DNA from: Silene noctiflora
Lineage: Eukaryota; Streptophyta; Magnoliopsida; Caryophyllales; Caryophyllaceae
Reading direction: 5' to 3'
Assembly (NCBI GenBank): GCA_009801015.1
Contig: VHZZ01000176.1
Location: 72,383-99,565 of the forward strand
DNA length: 27,183 nt
In this document: piece after piece, positions 10,654 through 19,709 of the stretch
Layout: each line of letters starts with the position of its first letter
Numbering within the stretch: the stretch's first letter is position 1
The notes under the pieces: generated by a model
What the model was told of the DNA's origin: nothing
The model's database searches: none
The model's input: only the letters and a program-made list of their open reading frames with translations
Translations under genes and position numbers: made by a program

Positions 10654-11943
10654 TGTAATACCTCGGATTTTAGTCTTTGGATACTCTATCTAGTAGAGGG
10701 TACTCTATCGAGTAAGTAAGAATCAGATTCTATTTATGTTCCGTCCGTTAGTTACTCGACCGAGTTGGGTCAACTCGATCGAGTATGTTAGTTACTCGAT
10801 CGAGTAGCTGTGCTGTTACGGGTTTTTGTCCGGTTTTGTTTTAAAAGAAAAGGGGAGTTTTAATATATATACATTGTCAGTTCTTGAAGGCCTTTTTCAT
10901 TTTTCATATTCTCACAAAAAGAAACTCAAACATCGTTACATTCTCTCTTCCTCTTTCATATTAAAGCAAGTGGCAAAAGTGCGTAACTTTTAGGGCTTTT
11001 TAAACAATTGTGATCGTTGTATTGTGGGTAAGATCCTTATGTCGTTTTTATGTTAATTCGTTAATTTTGTTTAAACCCTAATTTGGGAGATTTGGGGGTT
11101 TTGGGTAGAAATCAGATTATGNTGTGTAGTTATTGATTATTATTGTAGGTGGCAATGTGGTAATCTTGTACATTTGTATGATTGGTTGCAGTCATAGCGG
11201 GATGCGAAAAGGTAGGGTTTCCCTACTCGATTATTGACTTCATGTGTATGCTTACAGTGTGTTTGATAATATGTTTATGGATGTTTGGTTGGATGATGTT
11301 GTATGGTGGAATCTTGTAATATCTGTGTTGCGAGGTGCGTCCTCGGCTGAGTGGGGCCACTTGCGGGAGTGACTTCACGCCCTTGATTCGCCCTCCGTGG
11401 AACCCGCCACAGGATGGGATGTGCACATTAATGAACATGGGTTTTTCGCTCGGATAAGATGAGTGGGGCTTAGGTGGGAACGGCTGCGGTCCCCTACTGG
11501 CAGGGCTACACACCTTGGTGTGTAGTCAGTGATATGGAGTGATGATGGAGTTGGTGTGGCATGTGTTGCATTTTCGTATTTGATTTGTGTTGTCAGTAAC
11601 TGACCCCGTTTTATGTTTTGAAAACTGTGGTGATCCATTCGGGGATGGTGAGCAGTTGTTGAGCAGGTATGATATGTATGCGCAGGGGATAGCTGGGGTG
11701 ATCACCACGAGATTAGAAGTCTTACGCTGTGTCCAAGTTTTGTAGCTAGTTGTTAGACTTTTGAGATGTTTGTACTTTTGGTTGAGACAGTTTTGAATGT
11801 CTTTGTAAACAGTTTAAATTCTTTATTTTAAGTACGTTTCGCTATTATCTATTTGATATACATTGCCTCGGGAAACCGAGATGGTAGCACCTCTATGCTT
11901 AAGGTCGCCTTGGTAAGGCACTTTGGTTTATGAGGGTGTTACA
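10654..11943 (+). mobile_element. Solo LTR, 1290 bp, probably Ty3/gypsy-like
   Basis: The element begins TGTAATACC and ends GGTGTTACA, which form an imperfect TG...CA terminal inverse repeat. The flanks TGAGG (10649-10653) and TGAAG (11944-11948) match at four of five bases, as expected for an aged 5-bp duplication. A TATA box (TAATATATATAC near 10861-10872) is followed by a pyrimidine-rich leader, as in an LTR promoter. No internal region, primer-binding site or second LTR is present, so it is a solo LTR. The Ty3/gypsy assignment rests on the TGTAAYACC termini and is tentative. One unresolved base is at 11122. Overlapping open frames on the opposite strand at 11223-11708 look incidental. Confidence 0.75.
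10695..10806. promoter_or_regulatory. Cluster of ACTCGATCGAGT palindromes in the LTR upstream region
   Basis: Near-palindromic units occur at 10701-10714 (TACTCTATCGAGTA), 10753-10766 (TACTCGACCGAGTT), 10773-10784 (ACTCGATCGAGT) and 10793-10806 (TACTCGATCGAGTA). A weaker one precedes them. They lie 60-160 bp upstream of the LTR TATA box, where enhancer repeats would be placed. Function is inferred from position only. Confidence 0.5.
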
Positions 11944-12415
11944 TGAAGTGATAATCCTTGCGTTTTTTAGAGAGATAAAATAGCTAGTAAAATCTGATAT
12001 GATGTTGCTTACTATCTTTTGGGGTAAAAATAGTGTTGTATTGTAGAGAAGGAGAATTGTGTTTGTAATTTATGTAACGCTCGTCCCCGTGATAAATAAC
12101 CATGTCGAAGAGCTTTGACACCATCCGACACGTTAGGCTAAGCCCCCATCATAAATATAAATAAATAATAGATAATATTATTAATCTCCTAAAACACTCA
12201 TTTGAGCTCATCGGGAGAAAAAACATTGTTGGGAATCACAATATTGACTAGGGAGAGAAATCGTCTTCCAGAATCTTCTTTCTCCGTGCATGCAATTAGG
12301 GAGGTGTTTCCCCACCCCTCGCCTCCTTCCCTCACCTCTCTAACCTTTGCGGTCGGACCTTGGTAAGGTCTTTTGTTGTGTTTTATGATTATGGGTCAGA
12401 CCGTCCGATACGACG
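11944..12415. other. Spacer between solo LTR and hAT element
   Basis: No gene recognised. The right half (about 12225-12415) is C/T-rich and may be the 5' part of the retroposed segment interrupted by the hAT element. The last 8 bases (12408-12415) are the hAT target duplication. Confidence 0.4.
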
Positions 12416-13178
12416 CAGGGCCGGCCTTTAGGGTGTGCAGCCCGTGCAGGCGCACAGGGCCCCAAAATTTTTGGGGCCCAATTCTGTTGCAACTGTTAAA
12501 GAATATATGTATATTGGCGCTAATATGGATTATGTGTCACAGTAGCACAATGGTAAAGGTTCTGTTATTTTATACCGTAATTCTGCATTCGATCCCTCAC
12601 AATAGCATTCCATTTTTTTATTTTTAAGCTATGGGATTGGGGGGCCCTCAATCACTAATGGTCTTGCATTCTACATTTCTACAATTAAACTCCGTATTTA
12701 ACTTTCATCTATATTTTCAATATTTTCTTTATTCCTAATGAAGAATTATTACTTTCATATATGATTTATATGAATGATAACTAATTTATAATGTGAGAAT
12801 ATATGGATAAAATTTGATAAATTTACAATTGCGTATATAAATGGGGTAAAATTCGTTTTTTGTTATAAATTATTATTGATTATGAAAAATACATGTTATA
12901 TTAATTTGATATCGAGTAGTAATAAGAAAAACAAATGAGATTTTTTTTACAACAAAATGAAAAGTTAAGAAAATAAAATAGTTAATAGCAATCAAAATAT
13001 TTCACAATCTACTTGTTCCAAAATTTCTTTCTTTTGCTCGAAATAGAAACTGACTACTATTTTTTTTTCTATGGATAAAAGTATCGGAATACGCCTTCCG
13101 AAGAATTTGTATAATACTTATTTAGGGCCTCGTTATAAAATGTCGCACAGGGCCTCCGAAACCTCTGAGACGGCCCTG
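12416..13178. mobile_element. Non-autonomous hAT element, 763 bp, perfect 8-bp target duplication
   Basis: The ends are CAGGGCCGGC and, reverse-complemented, CAGGGCCGTC. ATACGACG lies immediately outside both ends (12408-12415 and 13179-13186). Subterminal GGGCCC-rich repeats occur at about 12460-12480 and 12640. There is no transposase frame. It splits an older poly(A)-tailed segment. The perfect duplication argues for a relatively recent insertion. Confidence 0.88.
12543..12596 (+). other. tRNA-like Pol III promoter inside the hAT element
   Basis: TAGCACAATGG (12543-12553) fits the A-box consensus. CATTCGATCCC (12586-12596) matches the B box at nine of eleven positions, 32 nt downstream. 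The arrangement suggests a tRNA-derived SINE head nested in or carried by the hAT element. It does not look like a functional tRNA gene. Confidence 0.5.
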
Positions 13179-13186
13179 ATACGACG

Positions 13187-14179
13187 TTCCCCTCTCCTTC
13201 GCCCCTTCATCTGCCTATTGGATTGTAGTCTCGTTGTTCTGTGTGGTACTAGTGTTGGGTTTTTTTCTCGTTTTGGTGCATACGATTCTCGGTCTGTAGC
13301 GAATCGTCCAGGGGTGTCCTAATGACGGTTCTTGTTTGCATTGTTTCTTTAGCGTTGTTCAGTCTTTTGTTAAATCTTGATGTTTTGGTTAGATTCATTT
13401 TGTTCTTTCCTTTGTTATCGTTTTACTGGGTTTATTGTGTTTTTGGGATATGTTAGTTGGGATATGTTAGTTTATGAGCAGTTGTATGACCGACTTTTCA
13501 AGTGGTGGTCTCTTTCCTTAATCTTAAGGAGTCTGTCGTATTTCTCGTGTTGATTGTTGTCTCATTAGGATATGTTCTGTCAAATAAATGGTATTGATGG
13601 GGGGTAACGATAGTGTGCTATTGGGTTTGTGTTGGTTACATCCGATATTGGTTTTGAGTGATTTTGTTGGATCAATATCTGGGTAGATTGGGTGGGTAGA
13701 TTGGGTGAGGGACTTTATTTGTTTTTTATTATCTGCATGCTTATTTTCTTGATCTGGTGGTTCCATGACCAAAGAGGCTGATCTCTAAGGTGTAGGAAAT
13801 TTGTCTACTTCGATGGCAGACTTCGTCGTCTTGCTTGTCACTTTGTCTTTTTACGTTCTTCTCGCAAAAGCGTACGTACACCTCGTTATTATCTCCCTAC
13901 AACTCGTATGTCCTAACGGTATTTGGAAATCTTTCGTGACGATGACGTTGGTTCAATTGCTCGTCACCAATCTCCTACTCGCCCCCATCAAGACTTTGTT
14001 GTTTTAGTTTTTCCGCTTTTGTATTGTTGAATAATGTTTATGTAATCTTTAAGAGTGCCTTGACAATACTAACTTTGGTAGCTGGATCTCCAATGCTATT
14101 TAATCGAATAGCTTGACTCTGTAAGCATTGGAATATTGTAAGTTATTCTTTATACTGTAAAAAAAAAAAAAAAAAAAAA
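13187..14179 (+). mobile_element. Retroposed segment ending in a 21-nt poly(A) tract
   Basis: A GC-richer, T/G-rich stretch without a conserved frame ends in 21 consecutive A (14159-14179) after TGTAATCTTTAAG-type 3'-end sequence. A genomic poly(A) of this kind points to a LINE 3' end or a processed transcript. The 5' part probably continues left of the hAT insertion to about 12225, since the flanking DNA is continuous once the hAT is removed. I found no reverse-transcriptase motif, and no target duplication around the poly(A) was found by eye. Confidence 0.45.
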
Positions 14180-14960
14180 TCGATTATAACTATGAAGTTG
14201 TTAGTAATCAAACCCCTTTTTCTTGTATTTAAATTTGTGGAACGATTTAAATGTCTTTCTACGTTCGATTAAGAACAACAACTGTTACCTAAAATAATAA
14301 ATACTTCATACCAAATACTATGATCACGTACAAATCATCGTCAAAAACATTTATTTTTTGCTATAAAAAACAAAACTAACAAATATTAGTATCTCTTTAT
14401 CTATAATCTATCCTATTAATAGATAACCTGTTACACGTCGTTTGAATGTAAATCCTAATTTTCGAAAAACAATAGTCACATCTTATCCACTAACCCGTCA
14501 TACCAGAACTAATTCCGACCCAATATGACCAATTGATAATGCTCTCATCTCATGTCTCACCTTCTGCAGCCATACCAATGCTTGGGCCAAAGCAGAGGTG
14601 TGGGTTGCACACGACCGATGCAGGGTGGGTTGGACTGAGCGCCAATGGCTCATGCACGACACTAAATGAAAACCGAGCTGGGTCGGGTCAGTGTGGGGAC
14701 AGTTTTGTCTAGCACTAGCCCGACTAATTGAGTAGCGGGTTAGAGACGGGCCTTCATATATGTTTTTATTTGAGTTGGACCTGACCGGGCCAGGCCGAGG
14801 AAGTTGCGACACTATCCCGGGAGGAATTATACGGACTGTGCCGAGCTAGGGTTAGTGTTGGTCGGGCTGCTAGATGTTACAAAACCGGGATGGCTCGCTA
14901 TCTTGTACACCTCTAGGCCATAGTAGCCCAGAACAAAATCCCCAAATTGAAATTACACCC
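14180..14960. other. Intergenic DNA with a GC-rich GGGTCGGGTC/GACCGGGCC patch
   Basis: No gene is recognised. AT-rich DNA to about 14480 is followed by a G+C-rich low-complexity stretch to about 14900 (GGTCGGGTC, GACCGGGCCAGGCCG). A similar composition recurs near 25560-25690. Confidence 0.4.
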
Positions 14961-14967
14961 TTTTAAA

Positions 14968-14990
14968 TTAGGGTTAGGTCATATAATACC
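14968..14990 (+). promoter_or_regulatory. SURF2 core promoter candidate: telo-box-like motif and TATA-like box
   Basis: TTAGGGTTAGG (14968-14978; opposite strand AACCCTAA) is a telo-box-like element, followed at once by CATATAATACC. The ATG is about 55-77 nt downstream. Telo boxes are known in promoters of plant translation and ribosome-biogenesis genes, which fits the likely role of SURF2. Position and match are seen; function is inferred. Confidence 0.45.
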
Positions 14991-15044
14991 AACCCAAAAC
15001 ACTCAAAAATCACTGAATTGCAGAAAGAACAAAACTTCAATTCA

Positions 15045-18000
15045 ATGGATGAATCAAACACAAACAACACCATGATTGACAATGAAAAAGAAGGTAAAGA
15101 CCTTTTAGGAAAACCAACCTTTGAAAAGCTCGAAAATGGCAGATTTAAATGCATAGAAACTGGCCATGAATTACCTGAACATGCTAAAGATTCATATTCT
15201 ATAAGCAAACGGTGTCGTATGGGTCTTATTGACTTTGCTTTGACTCATAAAAAACCTCCACTTAACATGTTCAAACTTGATCCTCTTAACAGGTTTGATT
15301 TTTATCTGATTTAATTACCCTTTTAATTTTTTATGTTCTTTAGTTTAAATTATTACATGGGTATGTTCATAATTGGTGATAAATTAATGGGTGTTTTGCA
15401 GAATTTGATTTTTCTGTGGGTTGTGAACTGAATTTTTGATTTATTTGGATGTTTGAGCTTTGTTATACAGGGATTGTTATTTGTTTTGGGTGTAAATGAT
15501 TAATTTGGGATGTTATCGGGCAGTGGCGGAACTAAGGGGGCTAGCGGGAGTGTTCCCCGAACAATGAAAGGTTTGAAATTTTGATTGGGAAGCGATTAGG
15601 CAGTGCAGTGGTGGAACTAAGGGGCTATGAAATTTGGATGTTTTTCGTATTTTGCCTTGGTTAAGTAATAGTCTGCTCCTGAAAATTCCCGCCACGAACT
15701 GGAAATCCTGGTTTCGGCACTGATATTGGGTGCATTTTCCTAGCAAGGGTGCCCGTCCCAGTGATGAATTTTTTTTGGATATTCTTCATATTTAATCTTA
15801 TTTTAGTGATAGGTCGCCTCTGAAAAATTTTCTCCCCTAACTGAACATCCTGGTTTCTTCACTGCTATTGGGTGCGTTTTCCAGTTGACTAAAGTTGTGT
15901 TTGGTAATACTCCCTCAGTCCCGTCATTTGTTGTCCTATTCTATTTTGGGGTGTTTTAATCAATTGTTGTCCTTTCTATTTAAAGAATGAACTTGAGGAG
16001 CAATCTGATCATTTACACTCAATTTGGTCCACTTGTCATTTAGTAATTGGCTCCCTCCTCTTTCCTTGGTCTTTATGCCAAAACCAAAAGACAACAATTG
16101 ACCGGGGAGTATGATGTATGAAATTGTATTATTTTAATCTGTTTTAGAGTATTTGAGTGAAGGTTTCACATTGAATGTTCATGGTAGCCGATTCCAAATT
16201 ACCGTGATTATGAATTTATGATAGTATTGGAGTGATGTGATATTATTGTTTAGTGCAGCTCTAAGTTGGTTTGTAAATTGACTGGTGACACCATAAACAA
16301 GTCTGAAGAGCATATATGGAAGCACATCAACGGAAAACGGTTCTTCAATAAGCTCGGTGTGATTACTTAACTTATCGTTTTTTACTTTTATTTATTTATT
16401 TGGGGTGTGATTTAAGACAATAAGATGAGACTTTAGAGGTTTGCTGATTTCTCTTTTGTGCGCAGAGCAAGTGGAAGCTGGTATTGTGCCAGTAAAAGGA
16501 GATGGAGAAGGCAAGAGTGTCAAACACGAGAAGGCAAAGAACAAAAAGAAGAAGTCGAAGAAGAAAAAAGAGAAACAGCAAGAGGAGATTGTTTCTGAGA
16601 TGAGGGATGCACCGGCGGATAGTGATTCAGAGGAAACTGACTTTTGGGTGCCACCTGTGGGACAACGTTGGGACTTTGATGATGGAGGCGATAGGTGGGG
16701 TTCAGATTGCGAGTCCGGCGATCTACCTGTTGAAAATGATGGGGCAGGTATATTACCTCTGCTTATGTAAATTTTTTAAGCTCTTGATCATTTAAGTTAC
16801 AACATTACATTGTTACCCGAGGGCCTCAGAGGCTCTTGTCCCTACCAGTGGTGAGACCAGGCTGTGTATCTATGAGTTATGACTCCCTTACCTTGCGTTA
16901 CCCTTATACATTAACAATAATATACAGAGGCTGTTTCTCGGTGATAAATAGGAAAATTGTGCTTGAACAATAAGAAGTGTAACCTGTGTATTAAGCCATT
17001 TGCTTTATTCCTTCACAATCCACAACTAAAGAATAGCGACTTTTTGAGTCCATTGGAGATGTAAAACTGCTCATTTAAGATAAAAGACGGTAAACCCTTT
17101 GTATCCTTTTACGCGATAGTGATAGTTTGACTACAGACTAATTATGCTAGATCATCCTATATAATTACATTTTTACTAAATGAACGTAACCTCATACTGA
17201 TGTGTGCCTTTGACTTGCCCCCTTTCCATTTATACTGAACATACCTATGTTTCGTATATCAGTGAAATATCTCGTTGTTAGAGAAGTTGGAGTTGGGGGG
17301 AAGATAGACATTTTGTTCCAAATCCTTACAATTTAAGAACATCTTTCTTAAAGGGACAAGAAAAGTAAATTCCTAAATTTGTTGCCCCCACGGCCTCACC
17401 TTCGTCATCCTCAGTCCTCACCAATTTGTTATCAATTTGATTCCCTCAGTCTCCTTCCTTAGCTCTCTATTTAATGGATGTCTAGTTGGGAGTAAGAATT
17501 TTAAATGATTCATCTTGTTATTTTCATTATCGAGTCAAAAAATATTTGTTATTTGGGATATAATGTAATGCAGCAAAAACAGCTCGTCTGCTCTTGTTAT
17601 ACGAGGTAGTATTGTGTTATTCAGCACAGGAGTCTTACATCACAGTGATATCTAGTCAACTATTCTTCTTGTTACCTGCTTTAAAATCTTCACTTCCGCT
17701 AGTTGTATTATTGCTTTTAACACCGTAGAAATTAGTTTGGGTATTCTGCATTGTTGAACAGTAGGAGTCCAAATTCGATTGTGCTTTTGGTAACTGTGGA
17801 CGCGAACCCATTAACAATTGCTAGATGATAAGTCTCTCCTAATCGCGGATGTCTTCTAATCTTAAACGACTTGACAAATATGTGCTCAAATTTGACATTA
17901 GCTGAATGTACGATAACACTCCTTGCATTTTGACTCTTGTTAGATGTTGAGAATGAAGAGGAGCAAAACGCGACTTCTGAAGAATTGTCAACCAGGTATG

Positions 18001-18421
18001 TTGTCTTAAGGTTACAGGTGTCTTTTTCGGCGTACAATCTCTTTTGTTCCATATGAATCATTCAGAAACAATCTCTTGACACTGTTTAAGGTCCGACTCC
18101 GTAAATTTGCCGTAGTCGGGAACCTTTATAAAGCATTGGGGTCTTATTACCAAATGTGGGTCGCGACATGGCTTTGTGGCTAGGTTATCCATGTTAATAA
18201 GGTTACTGCAACTGTATTTTGAGACTATACTGATCGCATTTATAACACAAACAAAGTATCAGACCGAAATGTAATAGCAGGGCTGTGTATTGTTCTTATA
18301 GTAATCAAAGTGGTTCTTAAAGGCACACCATTCCTTTTGCAGGACAAAGAGGATGTCAATCGAAATCGGCCCAAGTAGTTTTGCTTCACGCAAGAAAAAA
18401 AGCAAGACTAAATCCCCTTGA
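15045..18421 (+). CDS. SURF2: Surfeit locus protein 2 (SURF2) family protein, complete, 5 exons
   Basis: Exons 15045-15292, 16259-16356, 16466-16747, 17944-17995 and 18343-18421 join in frame through GT-AG introns to 759 nt (252 aa). Residues 1-115 form the conserved SURF2 core: FKCIETGHELP, YSISKRCRMGLIDFAL, LVCKLTGDTINKSEEHIWKH and GKRFFNKLE. A lysine-rich stretch at about 138-152 looks like a nuclear or nucleolar signal. Residues 155-210 are acidic with DFWVPPVG. The C-terminus carries the plant-conserved TKRMSIEIGPSSFASRKKK. SURF2 is a nucleolar protein linked to ribosome biogenesis in animals; the plant role is inferred. The first ATG of the conserved frame is at 15045. No disruption is visible. 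Confidence 0.93.
15521..15722. mobile_element. hAT-type MITE in SURF2 intron 1
   Basis: The left end CAGTGGCGGAACTA and the right end, reverse-complemented CAGTGCCGAAACCA, form an imperfect TIR. The flanks TTATCGGG (15513-15520) and ATATTGGG (15723-15730) agree at six of eight bases, as for an eroded hAT duplication. A second start-like copy (GCAGTGGTGGAACTAAGGGG, near 15605) lies inside it. Confidence 0.6.
15638..15885. repeat. Diverged tandem duplication of the hAT MITE 3' half
   Basis: About 105 bp at 15638-15741 (..CCTGAAAATT.., ATCCTGGTTTC, ATTGGGTGCATTTTCC) recurs with changes at about 15770-15883 (CTGAAAAATT, ATCCTGGTTTC, ATTGGGTGCGTTTTCC). The repeat includes sequence beyond the element's right end, so the duplication is segmental and not a second insertion. 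Confidence 0.65.
15910..16109. mobile_element. Stowaway-type MITE in SURF2 intron 1
   Basis: TA (15908-15909) precedes CTCCCTCAGTCCCGTCATTT. The right end reverse-complements to CTCCCCGGTCAATTGTTGTC and is followed by TA (16110-16111). Both ends share a TTGTTGTC block. The element is 200 bp and non-coding. Confidence 0.85.
16748..17943. other. Long third intron of SURF2, no element recognised
   Basis: This 1196-bp GT-AG intron lies between the exons coding the acidic region and the C-terminus. A GC-richer patch at about 16815-16880 (GAGGGCCTCAGAGGCTC, a partial palindrome) may be a remnant repeat. No terminal repeats could be defined. Confidence 0.5.
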
Positions 18422-19321
18422 TCTACTTGGTCATAATGGCAGGATTCTGCAAGGGTAGACGTCATGCTCGAATACTTCCTAGTGCTTCTGGGGATGTAAT
18501 GCATTTTCTTTTTGACAATTGTATTTTATAGTTTCACTTTAAATAGGAATTGTGTTCCATTTTCTTGGCAACGATGGCACGATGCAACTATTATTTGAGA
18601 AATGCTGAGCAAAGTGTCATGACTCGCGAGATGACTCTTCCACCCTAGTCGCAAAATTCATGTGTCATCCACCTTGCCCACATCAACTGAGGTGTACCCT
18701 AAGTGTGGAGGCCATGGTAAAGAGTGTAGCAAAATTAACAAGGCTAGTAAGAAAGATGTGAGAAGTGTGATGGCCGTCTGCAAATCGGTGGATCATTCAT
18801 GGTGGTCCTACATAGTATAGAAGCCGAGTAATTTCTTGAGTTTCTATTGGTCCCTTAAAATTAGGTGATTTTTTTATTTTATTTTTTAAAGATGACTCCA
18901 CCGCTAACTACTTCCCAATTTATTTATTCATCAAATTCATTAAAATGGGGCGCAACCAATTTATTTGATAAACTAATCTAACAAATATTTTTGATTACCT
19001 AATCTATTGGCCACATATTGGCTGTTATCGTATTTAAAGGTTGAATATATTTAATGTATATCTATTTCACTAACTATGCCTTTGGTAAAAGAAAAAAAAA
19101 AAAAAGGATCGGAAGTAAAATAAATGAATTAGGGAAATAATTTACAAAACCAAAATTTGGATTAACTCATTTATACGATATTTAATATAAGTTTTTTTTA
19201 TTATTTTCTCTTTACTTAGAATTATAAGAACACGTTAAAGAACACCGCTATTATATAGTCAAATATTTAAAAAGTAGGGCCTTATAATTTACACGGTAGA
19301 TTTTTTTTTTTTAAAACAGAT

Positions 19322-19353
19322 CCGTGCATTTTTTGCACGGGTATAAAATTAGT
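19322..19353 (+). mobile_element. Helitron-like 3' terminus
   Basis: A short hairpin (CCGTGC at 19322-19327 and GCACGG at 19335-19340, T-rich loop) is followed by GTATAAAATTAGT. Plant Helitrons end with such a hairpin about 10 nt before CTRR, often as CTAGT. Here the end reads TTAGT, so it is eroded. The 5' TC end was not found; the AT-rich DNA to the left may be the body. Confidence 0.45.
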
Positions 19354-19397
19354 TCTATGAGAAAACTGTGTCACGAGCATAGCCTAGCTCCCTTGGG

Positions 19398-19421
19398 CAC
19401 AAATTCTCATTTGTGACGGTC
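19398..19421. mobile_element. Fragment of a Mutator-like MITE end
   Basis: ACAAATTCTCATTTGTGACGG matches the left end of the element at 7559 (ACAATTCTCATTTGTGACGG). No opposite end is nearby, so it is a broken copy or a chance remnant. Confidence 0.45.
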
Positions 19422-19709
19422 ACAGGCAAGAGGGGATGCAAATTAATAACCAATCCATCTTTTCAGGAGATAACTAGACTGCGAAACAGTATTTGTTCTG
19501 CCAAATTATCAGGAGAAATGGTTAAAGCATCACTTGGTCGGTTTTACGGAAGAATGTTCAAAAGAACCAATTATCACCTACAAAGTTTTCGAGATCTACC
19601 AACTTCAGTTTTAATCCTACAATTACATAGCTAATACAGAAAGACTAGCAGCAATTGCAGTAGGATTCACTCCAAAGATCAAACAGCAGAACCGAAAACA
19701 GATCACTAT

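Larger units (their letters stand above)
18422..19709. other. Convergent intergenic spacer (3' ends of SURF2 and PAB)
   Basis: This spacer holds the 3' UTRs of both genes and AT-rich DNA. Apart from the Helitron-like end near 19322 and the MITE terminus near 19398, I recognise no gene. A frame at 19413-19634 has no recognisable product and overlaps the probable 3' UTR of the minus-strand gene. Confidence 0.5.

Noticed and set aside
11122-11122. Undetermined base n
   Set aside because: It is a sequence ambiguity inside the LTR and has no effect on any gene.
11223-11708. Three overlapping minus-strand frames
   Set aside because: They lie antisense inside the solo LTR, overlap one another in different frames, and follow from its GC-richer composition.
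13071-13322. 83-codon plus-strand frame
   Set aside because: It crosses the right end of the hAT element and its target duplication, so it cannot be an old gene.
14498-14812. 104-codon minus-strand frame
   Set aside because: It arises from the GC-rich GGGTCGGG patch; repetitive composition and no recognisable motif.
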